Shown piece by piece: positions 13,301 to 26,099 of a DNA stretch of 64,000 nucleotides. The stretch comes from Dallia pectoralis. Its lineage: Eukaryota > Chordata > Actinopteri > Esociformes > Umbridae. The first letter of the stretch is position 1; every line of letters starts with the position of its first letter. Location: contig CM055745.1 of the NCBI GenBank assembly GCA_029465975.1, positions 9,478,790-9,542,789 on the forward strand. Direction: 5' to 3'. Under the pieces are notes generated by a model. That model made no database searches, was not told where the DNA came from, and saw only the letters and a program-made list of their open reading frames with translations. Position numbers and translations under genes: made by a program.

Positions 13301-16300
13301 GAACCAGAGTGGGCATAATGTGGGCATAACAACAGACATGTGGTTGTATATAGAACAGAACCAGAGTGGGCATAATGTGGGCATAACAACAGACATGTGG
13401 TTGTATATAGAACAGAACCAGAGTGGGCATAATGTGGGCATAACAACAGACATGTGGTTGTATAGAACAGAACCAGAGTGGGCATAATGTGGGCATAACA
13501 ACAGACATGTGGTTGTATATGGGCAGAATAACAGAACCAGAGTGGGCATAATGTGGGCATAACAAACAGACATGTGGTTGTATAGGAGAACCAGAGTGGG
13601 CATAATGTGGGCATAACAACAGACATGTGGTTGTATAGGAACAGAACCAGAGTGGGCATAATGTGGGCATAACAACAGACATGTGGTTGTATAGAACCAG
13701 AGTGGGCATAATGAAACAACAGACATGTGGTTGTATAGGACAGAACCAGAACAACAGACATGTGGGTATAGGGCAGAACCAGAGTGGGCATAATGTGGGC
13801 ATAATGTGGGCATAACAACAGACATGTGGTTGTATATAGAACAGAACCAGAGTGGGCATAATGAATAACAGAACCAGAGAACCAGAGTGGGCATAATGTG
13901 GGCATAACAACAGACATGTGGTTGTATATAGGACAGAACAGACATAATGTGGGCATAACAACAGACATGTATATAGAACAGAACCAGAGTGGGCATAATG
14001 TGGGCATAACAACAGACATGTGGTTGTATAGGACAGAACCAGAGTGGGCATAATGTGGGCATAACAACAGACATGTGGTTGTATATAGAACAGAACCAGA
14101 GTGGGCATAATGTGGGCATAACAACAGACATGTGGTTGTATATAGAACAGAACCAGAGTGGGCATAATGTGGGCATAACAACAGACATGTGGTTGTATAT
14201 AGAACAGAACCAGAGTGGGCATAATGTGGGCATAACAACAGACATGTGGTTGTATAGGGCAGAACCAGAGTGGGCATAATGTGGGCATAACAACAGACAT
14301 GTGGTTGTATATAGAACAGAACCAGAGTGGGCTTAATGTGGGCATAATGTGGGCATAACAACAGACATGTGGTTGTATAGAACAGAACCAGAGTGGGCAT
14401 AATGTGGGCATAACAACAGACATGTGGTTGTATAGGACAGAACCAGAGTGGGCATAATGTGGGCATAACAACAGACATGTGGTTGTATATAGAACAGAAC
14501 AAGAGTGGGCATAATGTGGGCATAACAACAGACATGTGGTTGTATATAGAACAGAACCAGAGTGGGCATAATGTGGACATAACAACAGACATGTGGTTGT
14601 ATATAGAACAGAACCAGAGTGGGCATAATGTGGGCATAACAACAGACATGTGGTTGTATATCATGGGCATAATGTGGGCATAACAGACATGTGGTTGTAT
14701 ATAGAACAGAACCAGACATGTGGGTATAGGGCATAAATGTGGGCATAACAACAGACATGTGGTTGTATAGAACAGAACCAGAGTGGGCATAATGTGGGCA
14801 TAACAACAGACATGTGGTTGTATAGAACAGAACCAGAGTGGGCATAATGTGGGCATAACAACAGACATGTGGTTGTATAGGACAGAACCAGAGTGGGCAT
14901 AATGTGGGCATAACAACAGACATGTGGTTGTATATAGAACAGAACCAGAGTGGGCATAATGTGGGCATAACAACAGACATGTGGTTGTATATAATGTGGG
15001 CAGAACAGAACCAGTGGGCATAATGTGGGCATAATGTGGGCATAACAACAGACATGTGGTTGTATATAGAACAGAACCAGAGTGGGCATAATGTGGGCAT
15101 AACAACAGACATGTGGTTGTATATAGAACAGAACCAGAGTGGGCATAATGTGGGCATAACAACAGACATGTGGTTGTATATAGAACAGAACCAGAGTGGG
15201 CATAATGTGGGCATGTGTGGCAGAACCAGAGTAACAAACAGACATGTGGTTGTATATAGGACAGAACCAGAGTGGGCATAATGTGGGCATAACAACAGAC
15301 ATGTGGTTGTATATAGAACAGAACCAGAGTGGGCATAATGTGGGCATAACAACAGACATGTGGTTGTATAGGGCAGAACCAGAGTGGGCATAATGTGGGC
15401 ATAACAACAGACATGTGGTTGTATAGGACAGAACCAGAGTTGGCATATTGTGGGCATAACAACAGACATGTGGTTGTATATAGAACAGAACCAGAGTGGG
15501 CATAATGTGGGCATAACAACAGACATGTGGTTGTATATAGAACAGAACCAGAGTGGGCATAATGTGGGCATAACAACAGACATGTGGTTGTATATAGAAC
15601 AGAACCAGAGTGGGCATAATGTGGGCATAACAACAGACATGTGGTTGTATATAGGACAGAACCAGAGTGGGCATAATGTGGGCATAACAACAGACATGTG
15701 GTTGTATATAGAACAGAACCAGAGTGGGCATAATGTGGGCATAACAACAGACATGTGGTTGTATAGGGCAGAACCAGAGTGGGCATAATGTGGGCATAAC
15801 AACAGACATGTGGTTGTATAGGACAGAACCAGAGTTGGCATAATGTGGGCATAACAACAGACATGTGGTTGTATATAGGACAGAACCAGAGTGGGCATAA
15901 TGTGGGCATAACAACAGACATGTGGTTGTATATAGAACAGAACCAGAGTGGGCATAATGTGGGCATAACAACAGACATGTGGTTGTATATAGAACAGAAC
16001 CAGAGTGGGCATAATGTGGGCATAACAACAGACATGTGGTTGTATATAGAACAGAACCAGAGTGGGCATAATGTGGGCATAACAACAGACATGTGGTTGT
16101 ATATAGAACAGAACCAGAGTGGGCATAATGTGGGCATAACAACAGACATGTGGTTGTATAGGACAGAACCAGAGTGGGCATAATGTGGACATAACAACAG
16201 ACATGTGGTTGTATAGGGCAGAACCAGAGTGGGCATAACAACAGACATGTGGTTGTATATAGAACAGAACCAGAGTGGGCATAATGTGGGCATAACAACA

Positions 16301-18484
16301 GACATGTGGTTGTATATAGAACAGAACCAGAGTGGGCATAATGTGGGCATAACAACAGACATGTGGTTGTATATAGAACAGAACCAGAGTGGGCATAATG
16401 TGGGCATAACAACAGACATGTGGTTGTATAGGACAGAACCAGAGTGGGCATAATGTGGACATAACAACAGACATGTGGTTGTATAGGGCAGAACCAGAGT
16501 GGGCATAACAACAGACATGTGGTTGTATATAGAACAGAACCAGAGAGGGCATAATGTGGGCATAACAACAGACATGTGGTTGTATAGGGCAGAACCAGAG
16601 TGGGCATAATGTGGGCATAACAACAGACATGTGGTTGTATATAGAACAGAACCAGAGTGGGCATAATGTGGGCATAACAACAGACATGTGGTTGTATATA
16701 GAACAGAACCAGAGTGGGCATAATGTGGGCATAACAACAGACATGTGGTTGTATAGGACAGAACCAGAGTGGGCATAATGTGGGCATAACAACAGACATG
16801 TGGTTGTATATAGGACAGAACCAGAGTGGGCATAATGTGGGCATAACAACAGAACGGGCAGCATCACGTTTAAAGATTCTCCGTCTGTATTAGAGATTAT
16901 CTGAAACAGCAGTAGTCCCACAGACACCAGCACACACACACACACAGACGCACACACACAGACGCACACACACACACAGACACACACACACAGACACACA
17001 CACACACACACACACACACAGACGCACACACACAGACGCACACACACAGACGCACACACACACTTACTGCCATTGGTTAAGAGCCCAGCCCAATTCAAAG
17101 AACCTCTGTGTACTTTGAGCTTTTTAGTGACTGTTTATGAGATCAATGGTTACTGGATTACACCAACCTGTTATGTGATTAAAGATAACCTACGGTAAGA
17201 TTCCATCAAATAACCTTTTACTTTTTAACTGGCTGCGCTTCTGGTCTTCGGGCAGATAACCGTAATCAAATGGACACCACGGTCCTACGCTCTGTTGGTA
17301 CTTCAGTAAAGAATGTGCCGACACATCAACAAATTGTTTTAAATCTCGTATAGTTGCCACAGCTAGACATTCTGACGTATCAGGTCTTAAGGATAAACAT
17401 ATCAGGTGAGGTATAAGTTAAGGTTTAACATATCAGGTGAGGTATAAGTTTAGGTTTAACATATCAGGAGAGGTTTAAGTTAAGGTTTAACATATCAGGT
17501 GAGGTTTAAGTTAAGGTTTAACATATCAGGTGAGGTATAAGTTAAGGTTTAACATATCAGGAGAGGTTTAAGTTAAGGTTTAACATATCAGGTGAGGTTT
17601 AAGTTAAGGTTTAACATATCAGGAGAGGTTTAAGTTAAGGTTTAACATATAAGGAGAGGTTTAAGTTAAGGTTTAACATATCAGGAGAGGTTTAAGTTAA
17701 GGTTTAATGTATCAGGAGAGCTTTAAGTTAAGGTTTAACATATCATTTGAGGTATAAGTTAAGGTTTAACATATCAGGAGAGGTTTAAGTTAAGGTTTAA
17801 CATATCAGGAGAGGTTTAAGTTAAGGTTTAACATATCAGGAGAGGTTTAAGTTAAGGTTTAATGTATCAGGATAGCTTTAAGTTAAGGTTTAACATATCA
17901 TTTGAGGTATAAGTTAAGGTTTAACATATCAGGAGAGGTTTAAGTTAAGGTTTAACATATCAGGAGAGGTTTAAGTTAAGGTTTAATGTATCAGGAGAGG
18001 TTTACGTTAAGGTTTAACATATCAGGAGAGGTTTAAGTTAAGGTTTAACGTATCAGGTGAGGTTAAAGTTAAGGTTTAACATAATAGGTGAGGTTAAAGT
18101 TTAACATATCAGGAGAGGTTTAAGTTAAGGTTTAACGTTTCAGGATAGGTTTTAGTTAAGGTTTAACGTATCAGGAGAGGTTTAAGTTAAATGATACGGT
18201 GTTATGAGTATTCGATATCACCACCTAATTCCTCACATGTTGTTTTACCTCAGGGTCTTTGACTACCAGCGTGTCCCAGCCTCCATGATGCCAGAAGAGC
18301 CCGGCCCTTTGAAACGCTCGCGTGGCCCCTCATCTGGCCCCTCACGTGGCCCCTCATCTGGCCTGCACCGCTCCAGAGACAGGCCGCAGAGCAAGAGGAG
18401 CGCCCAGCACACAAGCTCCACCAACACCAGGGTCAAGTGTGAGGAACCCAACACACACACACACACCTACACACACACACACCT

Positions 18485-18515
<31 letters not shown>

Positions 18516-18923
18516 TACACACATACATACATACACACACACACACACACCTACACACACACACACCTACACACACACACACACACACATACATACACAC
18601 ATACATACATACACACACACACATACATACACACACACACACCTACACACACACACACCTACACACACACACACACACACACATACATACACACATACAT
18701 ACATACACAGCACACCAGCTCAGAACCCAACTGGCACACACAGACGCACACACATCACATCATACATACATGCATACAAATACACACACACACACACCAT
18801 AAAAAACATACATACACAAAACACACACACACACATACAAACAACCCACTAAGTATCCACATTCACATGATCCCAGTCTGTAATAATGCATGATTCAAAC
18901 AATGATTCACACACCCTGGGACA

Positions 18924-18962
<39 letters not shown>

Positions 18963-20009
18963 CTACACACTCTCTACACACGACACACACACTCTCTGCA
19001 CACGACACACTCTACACACACACACACACTCTCTACATACGACACACACACACACACTCTCTACATACGACACACACACACTCTCTACATACGACACACA
19101 CACACTCTCTAGATACGACACACACACACACACACACACTCTCTACATACGACACACACACACATTCTCTACACACGACACACACACACACTCTCTACAT
19201 ACGACACACACACACACTCTCTACACACGACACACACACACTCTCTACACACGACACACACACACACACACTCTCTACATACGACACACACACTCTCTAC
19301 ACACGACACACACACACACACTCTCTAAACACGACACACGACACACACACACTCTCTACACACGACACGCACACACACTCTCTACATACGACACACACAC
19401 ACTCTCTGCACACGACACACACACTCTCTACACACGACACACACACACACTCTCTGCAAACGACACACACACACACACACACTCTCTACATACGACACAC
19501 ACACACACTCTCTACATACGCCACCCACACACTCTCTACACACGACACACACACACTCTCTGCACACGACACACACACACACAGCCTCTACATACGACAC
19601 ACACACACTCTCTGCACACGACACACACACACTCTCTACATACGACACACACACACTCTCTACACACACACACGACACACACACACACACTCTCTACATA
19701 CGACACACACACACTCTCTACACACGACACACACACACTCTACATACGCCACACACACACACACTCTCTCTACATACGACACACACACTCTCTCTACATA
19801 CGACACACACACACTCTCTACACACACACTCTACATACGACACACACACACTCTCTACATACGCCACACACACACTCTCTACACACGACACACACACACT
19901 CTCTGCACACGACACACACACACACTCTCTCTACATATGCCACACACACACTCTCTACACACGACACACACACACTCTACACACAGCACACACACACTCT
20001 CTGCACACG

Positions 20010-20040
<31 letters not shown>

Positions 20041-22318
20041 CTCTACATATGCCACACACACACTCTCTACACACGACACACACACACACTCTCTACACAC
20101 GACACACACACACTCTCTGCACACGACACACACACACACAGTCTCTACATACGACACACACACACACTCTCTACATACGCCACACACACACTCTCTACAC
20201 ACACACACACTCTCTACAGACAAACGTACCAATAAAATAAAACAGTTGCATGGAGCTCTCATTAGAGGGAAAGTGTGATTTGTCCGTGTGTGAACATTCA
20301 ATCAGGTGTGTGTGTGTGTGTTTGTTTGCATTTGTTTGGTGTTATCTCTCGCTGACTAAGTGTGTGCTTGTCTATGAACCCATTTGGGAGTGTGTGTGTG
20401 TGTGTGTTATGTGTGCCTCGTGGTGTAATGTCTTGTCGGCGTTGGGAACAACAGCGCTGAGAGCCCCGGGGCACAGTGAGAAGCACCAGATGGTCTCTTC
20501 ATTAAAACCTCCCTACCACAGGGGCCTCCTCTCCGCCACTCTCCTCCTCTCCCACCAGCCAGCCTACCGTAGCCAGCCTATCAGCATGACGCAATTAGAG
20601 CAACTTAATAGTGCGTAACAAATAAGAATTGTTTATACTAGTTTATTACAAGCCCTAATAGTTTTTACTGCCAGACCATCAGAGGGAAATTGCATTGCCT
20701 TTGTATCTGCAGAGGTCACACGGCGTTCGGTACAAAAGACTTCCAGGGTCCTCCTCTCATGTGCGGGCGGGTTGCGATGCGACAGGCTCTACTAAAGATG
20801 GGCTCAGTGAAAGGACAGATGTTAGCGGAGAGGCTGGCAGTGATGCCATTAATTAGACAAAAGTGAGGCGTGAGTGAGTGAGTGAAGGCCTCGTGCCGTT
20901 TCACTTAGCACTAGCACTGCTCCCGGCGCCGAAACCTCTCTGAACACCTCTGTTCACGCTCTCTGCTCCGTTTAACCCCTTATCGTGGAGGTTTACCGTT
21001 GCCGTTTTGGAAATGCGAAGGCGATGTGCAAACAAAAGCACATACTGCACGCCTTTAGATTTCGATCGTCCCCCCAAATCCGTCACGCTGCTGCGCAACA
21101 TCGAGTAAAGTGTCTCTTTCTCCCCCAAACCCCCCCCACCGTTCCTTTTCTCTTGGCAGTGAAGATGGCAGAACTGCTGGCCATAAAGACAGAGTTGACT
21201 CTGATCAAGGTGCAGATCGATGGTCTGCTGGATAGCGTTGATAAGATGGACAGACAGAGAAAGGACCAATCAGGTGAGAGGGCGACGCTGCATTAGGTTA
21301 TTCCAGTAGCTTTTTGCCAGAATATCAAGGTAAGGAACGTTTGGTGATCACATGAGCATGTTGTGTAATGGTCTGGAGTTGGACTGATAATGAGAGGGAA
21401 CCGATAGACGAGAGAATGGACGATTCATTGGCGGATGTGACGTAAATGGATTAAATCGCCTAATGTGACTTGTTCATCACATTCCATGGAGTGCCGAGTT
21501 CCACAGATAACAGAACGACCACATGACGTGGGTTCTGTTCCAGATTCACCTCGGACCCGGGAGGGCAGCGTGTCAGACTCGGTGAGCAGTCTGGAGGACT
21601 CCCCAATCAGCCTCCCCCGAAGACAGAGAGAGAGCCCTGAACCGGGAGAGGCCAACGAGGATGAGCAGCACCACCGGGTAAACAACACACTCTGGCTCCC
21701 TCTGCTGGAGACACATCACACCTGCACATAAACCCCAGTGTGGGCTGTTTCACCCGACAGCTAATTTCTGACACACAACACAGTACCGTTGCTAAATGTC
21801 ATATATTTCTAAACACCTTGTGTGCGCATATGAACAAAGACAAAGAGATTATGGTTTTGGGAGAACAAAATAAAAGTTAGTAACGTGAACGACTGTTCAT
21901 CAGATTTCGGCGCCCGTAACCGGACTCACTCGGCGCTTCCGCCTCTTCAGAAGAGTAGTAATCTACAATTACAGCCCAAGTGTCTCCCCAACTAGCTGAC
22001 ACAATAAGTGTCTGGCTCCATTCTCCAGTCTGTTAAACGCCCAGGATGTGTGGGCTGAACCACTAAGTGGTTTCACCAGGCATGGCAGCTATTGTTTCTC
22101 TGACAGTTGGGGTGGGAGTGCTAATAGAGGGAAGAGTGTTTAACCAGTCAACCACAGAAGCGCCACATCCCAAATATGTCCCACGTTCACAGATCACATT
22201 GAGCGAGCCTCAACTGGGATTCTACATTCTGTCTCTTCTTTTATATATCGCTGCACATTTCTCTCTCTCTCTCTCGGTTCCTCAGATGAATTACTCTGAT
22301 CTGGAAGATGACATGTGA
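5207..22318 (+). CDS. hnRNP C/RALY-family RNA-binding protein, C-terminal exons (partial)
   Basis: Five coding exons fit one phase-consistent frame: 5207-5257, 18254-18438, 21160-21273, 21544-21677 and 22286-22318 (ends TGA). All introns are GT-AG. The first exon encodes SDYELEYDSYPDDLYN, matching the acidic, aromatic stretch (DYDYYRDDFYDR type) after the RRM in RALY, RALYL and hnRNP C. The second gives R-VFDYQRVP then a basic Ser/Gly/Arg region. The third gives VKLKMAELLAIKTELTLIK and more, the leucine-zipper-like oligomerisation helix; it resembles RALY more than hnRNP C. The fourth is Ser/Glu/Arg rich, and the last ends SDLEDDM. The family binds nascent RNA in the nucleus. The RRM exons lie before the window. 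Exon 2 carries an internal duplication (RGPSSGP/SRGPSSG). The paralogue is not certain, so I give no symbol. Confidence 0.85.
5946..6178. repeat. 115-bp tandem duplication
   Basis: Two adjacent copies of about 115 bp differ at only a few bases. Each starts at CTTGGAATAGGGGGG (5947 and 6062) and ends at GGTTTAAACCAAACAG, itself a short palindrome (GGTTTAAACC). The duplication lies in the large hnRNP intron. Confidence 0.9.
6179..7085. other. Intronic sequence, no gene seen
   Basis: This non-repetitive stretch has a G-rich segment at 6465-6530 on the + strand. The short ORFs resemble no family I know. It lies inside the hnRNP intron. Confidence 0.5.
7086..7426. repeat. (TG)n microsatellite with TATG/TTTG interruptions
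   Basis: About 340 bp of TG dinucleotides broken by TTTG, TATG and CATG. All Cys/Val and His/Thr ORFs across it are repeat artefacts. Confidence 0.95.
7767..8252. repeat. 25-bp minisatellite, about 19 copies
   Basis: The unit is GGAAATACCACCATACCACG plus GCAGG (25-26 bp), with A/G and C/T variants. It passes directly into the next array at about 8253. Confidence 0.95.
8254..9112. repeat. 20-bp minisatellite, about 43 copies
   Basis: The unit is CTGATTCGGCTTCAGCCCCT (20 bp), with shorter GATCAGCTTCAG and GCTCTCTGATT variants. Blocks of several units, such as the order at 8340-8460 and 8550-8720, are repeated as larger blocks. Confidence 0.95.
9656..10358 (+). mobile_element. Tc1/mariner element of salmonid type, decayed and 3'-truncated
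   Basis: A CAGTTGAAG-type terminus at 9656 is followed by the usual Tc1 leader and a transposase start near ATG 9847 (MEESKEISQYLRN). The DNA follows the common salmonid Tc1 transposase gene: the helix-turn-helix region (the SRHTALEGAVLSPRDERT stretch, 9978-10036), then KVQINRRTSTKDIV and an S-IFTVKPVLY stretch, then the start of the DDE domain near 10165-10345. Small deletions and frame changes break the frame, and homology stops at about 10355, where a 21-bp minisatellite begins. The 3' half and right inverted repeat are missing, so it is a fossil. Family assignment is from memory of the DNA pattern. Confidence 0.85.
10357..12410. repeat. 21-bp minisatellite, nearly 100 copies, with higher-order blocks
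   Basis: The unit is TATGAGGTCAGTGTGGTCAGA (21 bp). A variant block containing GGTTAGATATGAATTCAG recurs at about 10670, 11142, 11430, 11642 and 11890, showing amplification of multi-unit blocks. A homogeneous sub-array of ATAAGAGG variants lies at 12000-12150. ORFs with a 7-residue period (MRSVWSD) are artefacts. Confidence 0.95.
12417..16853. repeat. 57-bp minisatellite, about 80 copies, 4.4 kb
   Basis: The unit is CATAATGTGGGCATAACAAC, AGACATGTGGTTGTATATAG, AACAGAACCAGAGTGGG (57 bp), with 55-bp forms lacking TA and many truncated forms in 13500-14010. Since 57 equals 19 codons, the reverse strand gives an apparent ORF of 1542 residues with a 19-residue period. It has no other protein features and should not be annotated as a gene. 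Larger duplications of about 395 bp are visible (15440-15835 against 15835-16230). Confidence 0.95.
16928..17063. repeat. (CA)n microsatellite with GACGCA interruptions
   Basis: About 135 bp of CA dinucleotides interrupted by GACGCA and GACACA. It follows 75 bp of unique sequence after the 57-bp array. Confidence 0.9.
17396..18190. repeat. 31-bp minisatellite, about 26 copies, ending 60 bp before an exon
   Basis: The unit is GGTTTAACATATCAGGAGAG plus GTTTAAGTTAA (31 bp), with TGAGGTATAAG and ATGTATCAGG variants. The array stops about 63 bp before the 3' splice site of the hnRNP exon at 18254. Confidence 0.95.
18446..18850. repeat. (CA)n / CACATACATA microsatellite beginning at a splice donor
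   Basis: CA-rich simple sequence starts within about 10 bases of the 5' splice site at 18439. It contains repeated ACACCTACAC and ACATACATAC motifs. Confidence 0.9.
18926..20222. repeat. CA-rich minisatellite, unit near 20-24 bp
   Basis: Repeated CACACACTCTCTACATACGA and CACTCTCTACACACGACACA blocks with variable CA length, spanning 1.3 kb of the intron between the exons at 18254 and 21160. The long His/Thr and Cys/Val ORFs are artefacts. Confidence 0.95.
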
Positions 22319-25300
22319 ACACATCAGGTATGTGTGACTAGTTCTCTAGGTTATTAACGTTTGTGGGCAAAAATGTTTGATTGATGGAAACAATGTTTAC
22401 TGACTTGATAACATGGACCTTAAGGTCAGACAACCCAGTCAGCGCCAAGGAAACAACTCACAAGATTTACGTTGAGTTTTAAAAAACAAACTCACATTGT
22501 TGCCAGGAATGCATAATGTTATTGTATGTATGCATAATCTATAAAAAGATTTCCCACAATACCACAGTTGACCATGACACAATGACAGGTTTGATAGTCA
22601 GGGGTTTTGCTGACATGTGCCCAGAAGTCGGCACTTAAATCAGATAATTCCCATCTGTGGGTGACATGGTTTGGCTCAACAATGACATTTTTATAAAGGC
22701 CAACATTTTTCGGAGTTTATTTTTAAAATGACAACCTGGTATTTCCCTTACTTTATTTACTTTAATAAAATGAAACTAGCTTCAATGCCATCAAAAACCA
22801 GAAAACAACACAAATCTTTTACATGTATTATCAAAAAGCCTTCTTTGTATCTATATTTATATTTTATATTTATATATATTATTTCAATCGTTTGCACAAA
22901 CTCTGAACTTCTTTCTGTTGGTTTAATAGCATTACATTGAGTGGTAGGGCTTATTAAATTACTGGTGACGTTTTCTAGATTCAGAACTAAAAACATCTTC
23001 ATGAAGCAAATATTATCCCATAGGTCTTGTACAGCAAACACGTATTACATGTATACACGTGTTACGCTGAATATTGATTACAAATTTTTTTTATTATATT
23101 TACAAAGGAAATCTTTCTTTGGAGATTAGCAATTAAAGATCTTGTTGACAAGCAGTTACTACAAAAATAAATAAAATCTCTTCAATGAATACATAGACAT
23201 TGTGACAAATCATTTGACACCTCGAGTTCAAGGTTTAACGAAAAGTTGGGCGGAGTTGATATTTAAATGTTATTTTCTTCTTCATATACTGTCCACCAAT
23301 GTATTGTTTCACAAACCATCTTTTCCTATTATCGTGTTTTACAAAAAAACAGTTTGCTGAACAGGAATTGTCCTAATTTTTTATAATTCTTTAAATACAC
23401 TGCATTGATTACATCCATGTTGGTTGAATCTCCCCCCTCAGGGACTCTCAACCAAGTGACTGCAGCAGCACTGAAAAGTCCAGAAGACATCATCACTGAT
23501 TAACATGTCCATCTACCCCACCCTCAGAAACACAGATCGTCACTTAATCCTTTCATTTGATTTATAGGAAATATCTTGCATCCAGCTCTTACTTACTAAT
23601 GGACAAAACCACGGCAGCTTCCCAGATTATTTATGAGGATTCTGTATGACCTGCTGTACTATTTCCATGGGTGTTTACCAGCTTTCCATTATGTCCACAT
23701 TAATAAAAGCAGTCAGTGTGACGACAGCTGTGTTGTCACTTGGCTCATAAAAACCAGGCTGACTGGCTTTATTTGAAGCCACCTGCTTGGAACTATTAGC
23801 ACAGCAGTTTGCATGGTTTTATGTTGACATGACAGACTGAAAACCTAATTCTAAATCTAGAGAGTACTGCTGTTCTTTGTAACCAGTGTGAGAAGTGATA
23901 CGTATATGCGGACTGGTGACTACTTAGAAAACAAACCGCCATGTTATGTTGTTGTCAGCGACTTGAGGAGGAACTCCTCCAATCGCGTTATTCTGGGGAC
24001 CATTTAGGCTGTCAAAATGCATGTACTTTATTTTCAAACCACCCCAGGAGGTGCTTTGATGTCACAACTAAAAACAGTTATTCACTGTGTATTATTAATT
24101 TGTCATTGAACTATGCCATGACATTGTTTACTCTATTTAAAATGATGTTGTTTGAAAACTACAGTTTAAATTTTTTTTTTTTATTTATCAGGAAAATGAA
24201 TCCAGACTCTATTTACTCTGAAAAAATCTTTGCTTTATTCCCAGTTTGCTTTCATTTTGCGTTATTATGTGTGTTTCATATAAAGTCTGGAGATTTTTGT
24301 GTATAAAATAGTAAATGTGAAGTACATTGTGACAGTAGTAAAGCTAGGAATATTTTCATGACTTAGCAGGTCTATTTAACCGACGGCTCGTTTCAGGATT
24401 TGCCTATAGGCTCAGAAATGTGGGAGTTTTTTCGTTTGCCATTGTTTTATTCAAACCAGTTATTTTCGTATAATGATAAAAAAGCATTGTTTTCCTGTGA
24501 TTTGGCTGAGCAAGAAATTGATGTATGAACAATCGTTACTCAAGAAATTGTCTCAACACAACCTCCATGAACTGATTTTGAAGAAAATAATAATTTAGAA
24601 TTGTTTGTTTTAAGTTGTTTGTTTTTTGTATATATATTTTTGCATGGACATTGAATAGATGAATCTTATATAATCTTATATATAACGAATCTTATAGGTT
24701 GTACTTTTTCACACATAGCTGGTTGATGCCATTTATTCGACATTCTTCCCTCCTCTTCCTCACCTGAGTTTGTTTTTCATTTGGGTTCCTCTTTCCAAAT
24801 CACATAAACTCACATGCAGGCAATATGATGTAATTTTTATACACAACTGACAGAACATTTATCAACATATAACATACAATGCAATGGTAACAACACATGG
24901 TAAAACCTTAGCTATCTATTTATGTGTTTCTTTAGGCCAATGTATATTTTATGTAAATTCTGTCAGAAAGTGACTCCACACCAATGTTCGATAACGGGTA
25001 GACGTTGTAAGATTTTCTCATAATTGCAAATCATATTCTACATATTTCTTACGTGCCAGCTATATAGACAATGAAGCTACAAATCTAATACAGTAAGAAA
25101 TCTGTTTATTCTTTTAAAATTTCTAACGATAGCTATAGCCTAGCTGCTACACTAACAGCTACAGTTGGCTAGTGTACAACAATATCAAACTAAAAAACCT
25201 GTAGAATAATGCACCTTTTTTTTTCCTGTCCATTAAAAGCACTATGTTCATGTCAAACATATAATTTTTCATTGGGTTACTAGCCACGCTAGCGTTAGCA

Positions 25301-26095
25301 TAGCAGCAATGCCAGCTAACTATACAATTCAAGCACTAAATCAGGGTCATACTTTTTTAATGCCATGTCTTTCCACTTTGTAAATGCTGCTGAACCAATG
25401 TTAATTCTTGTTTTTGCTCTTGGTGTATCCAGCGAACTTTTTACAAATAGCGCTACCCTCCAAAATATTTATTCGCTTAGCAGTATACTGTTCTAGGCAA
25501 CAAAGGAATATACATTTTGTTGTCAGCTTTAGCTGCCATTGTAGCTTCTGTCTGGAAAGTGTTTTCTCCCCTTCTTATTGCGGTATGCCTGTTTTCAAAT
25601 GGAGCAAAGCACCAACAAACCAAAAGTGATATGCTAAAGATTTGCTCTAACCGGATTGGCTGCATTGTTACTCCTAGAGGAACATTTCTCAGCGCAGGAT
25701 TCCAGGTCGGGGAATTACCTGTGGTGAAACCACCCCTCACAAGGCCTCATTTAACTTAGACACCATGTTTATATAGACAAAACATTTTGTTTTCAATGGA
25801 AAAGTAATCCTTAGTGTAGATTTAAATTGTCGGATTACCGAAATCCAAAAGGAATTACATCACTTCACAAGCCGGCTGTCACGATGCTGGTAACAGGAGG
25901 ACGCAGGTGGAGAGCTTGCCAGGAACATACGGCTGTTTTAATATACACAAAGCTACAACGACAACAAAACTGCAACAACTATACACATACAGTGGAGCTC
26001 AAACTGAAACTAAATAATGCTCTCAATTAGAGTCAACGCAGTGCAGCTGCCACTTGTCGTGGAAAACACTAAAGGGAAAAGTACAGAGACTGTAG
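22319..26095. other. AT-rich region: hnRNP 3' UTR and intergenic, no further gene seen
   Basis: The hnRNP 3' UTR must begin here. AATAAA motifs occur at 22764 and near 23168 and 23701, but I cannot say which is used. The rest is AT-rich unique-looking sequence with only short ORFs. A stretch at 25855-26030 looks like dispersed fish repeat sequence, but I cannot classify it. Confidence 0.5.
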
Positions 26096-26099
26096 CTTC

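Noticed and set aside
12205..16833. Reverse-strand ORFs of 1542, 921, 772, 727 and 631 codons
   Set aside because: They are translations of the 57-bp (19-codon) minisatellite in different frames. They have no domain, no consistent start and no codon bias other than the repeat.
18886..20278. His/Thr-rich ORFs of about 450 codons
   Set aside because: Translations of CA-rich simple sequence inside an intron; all frames are similarly open.
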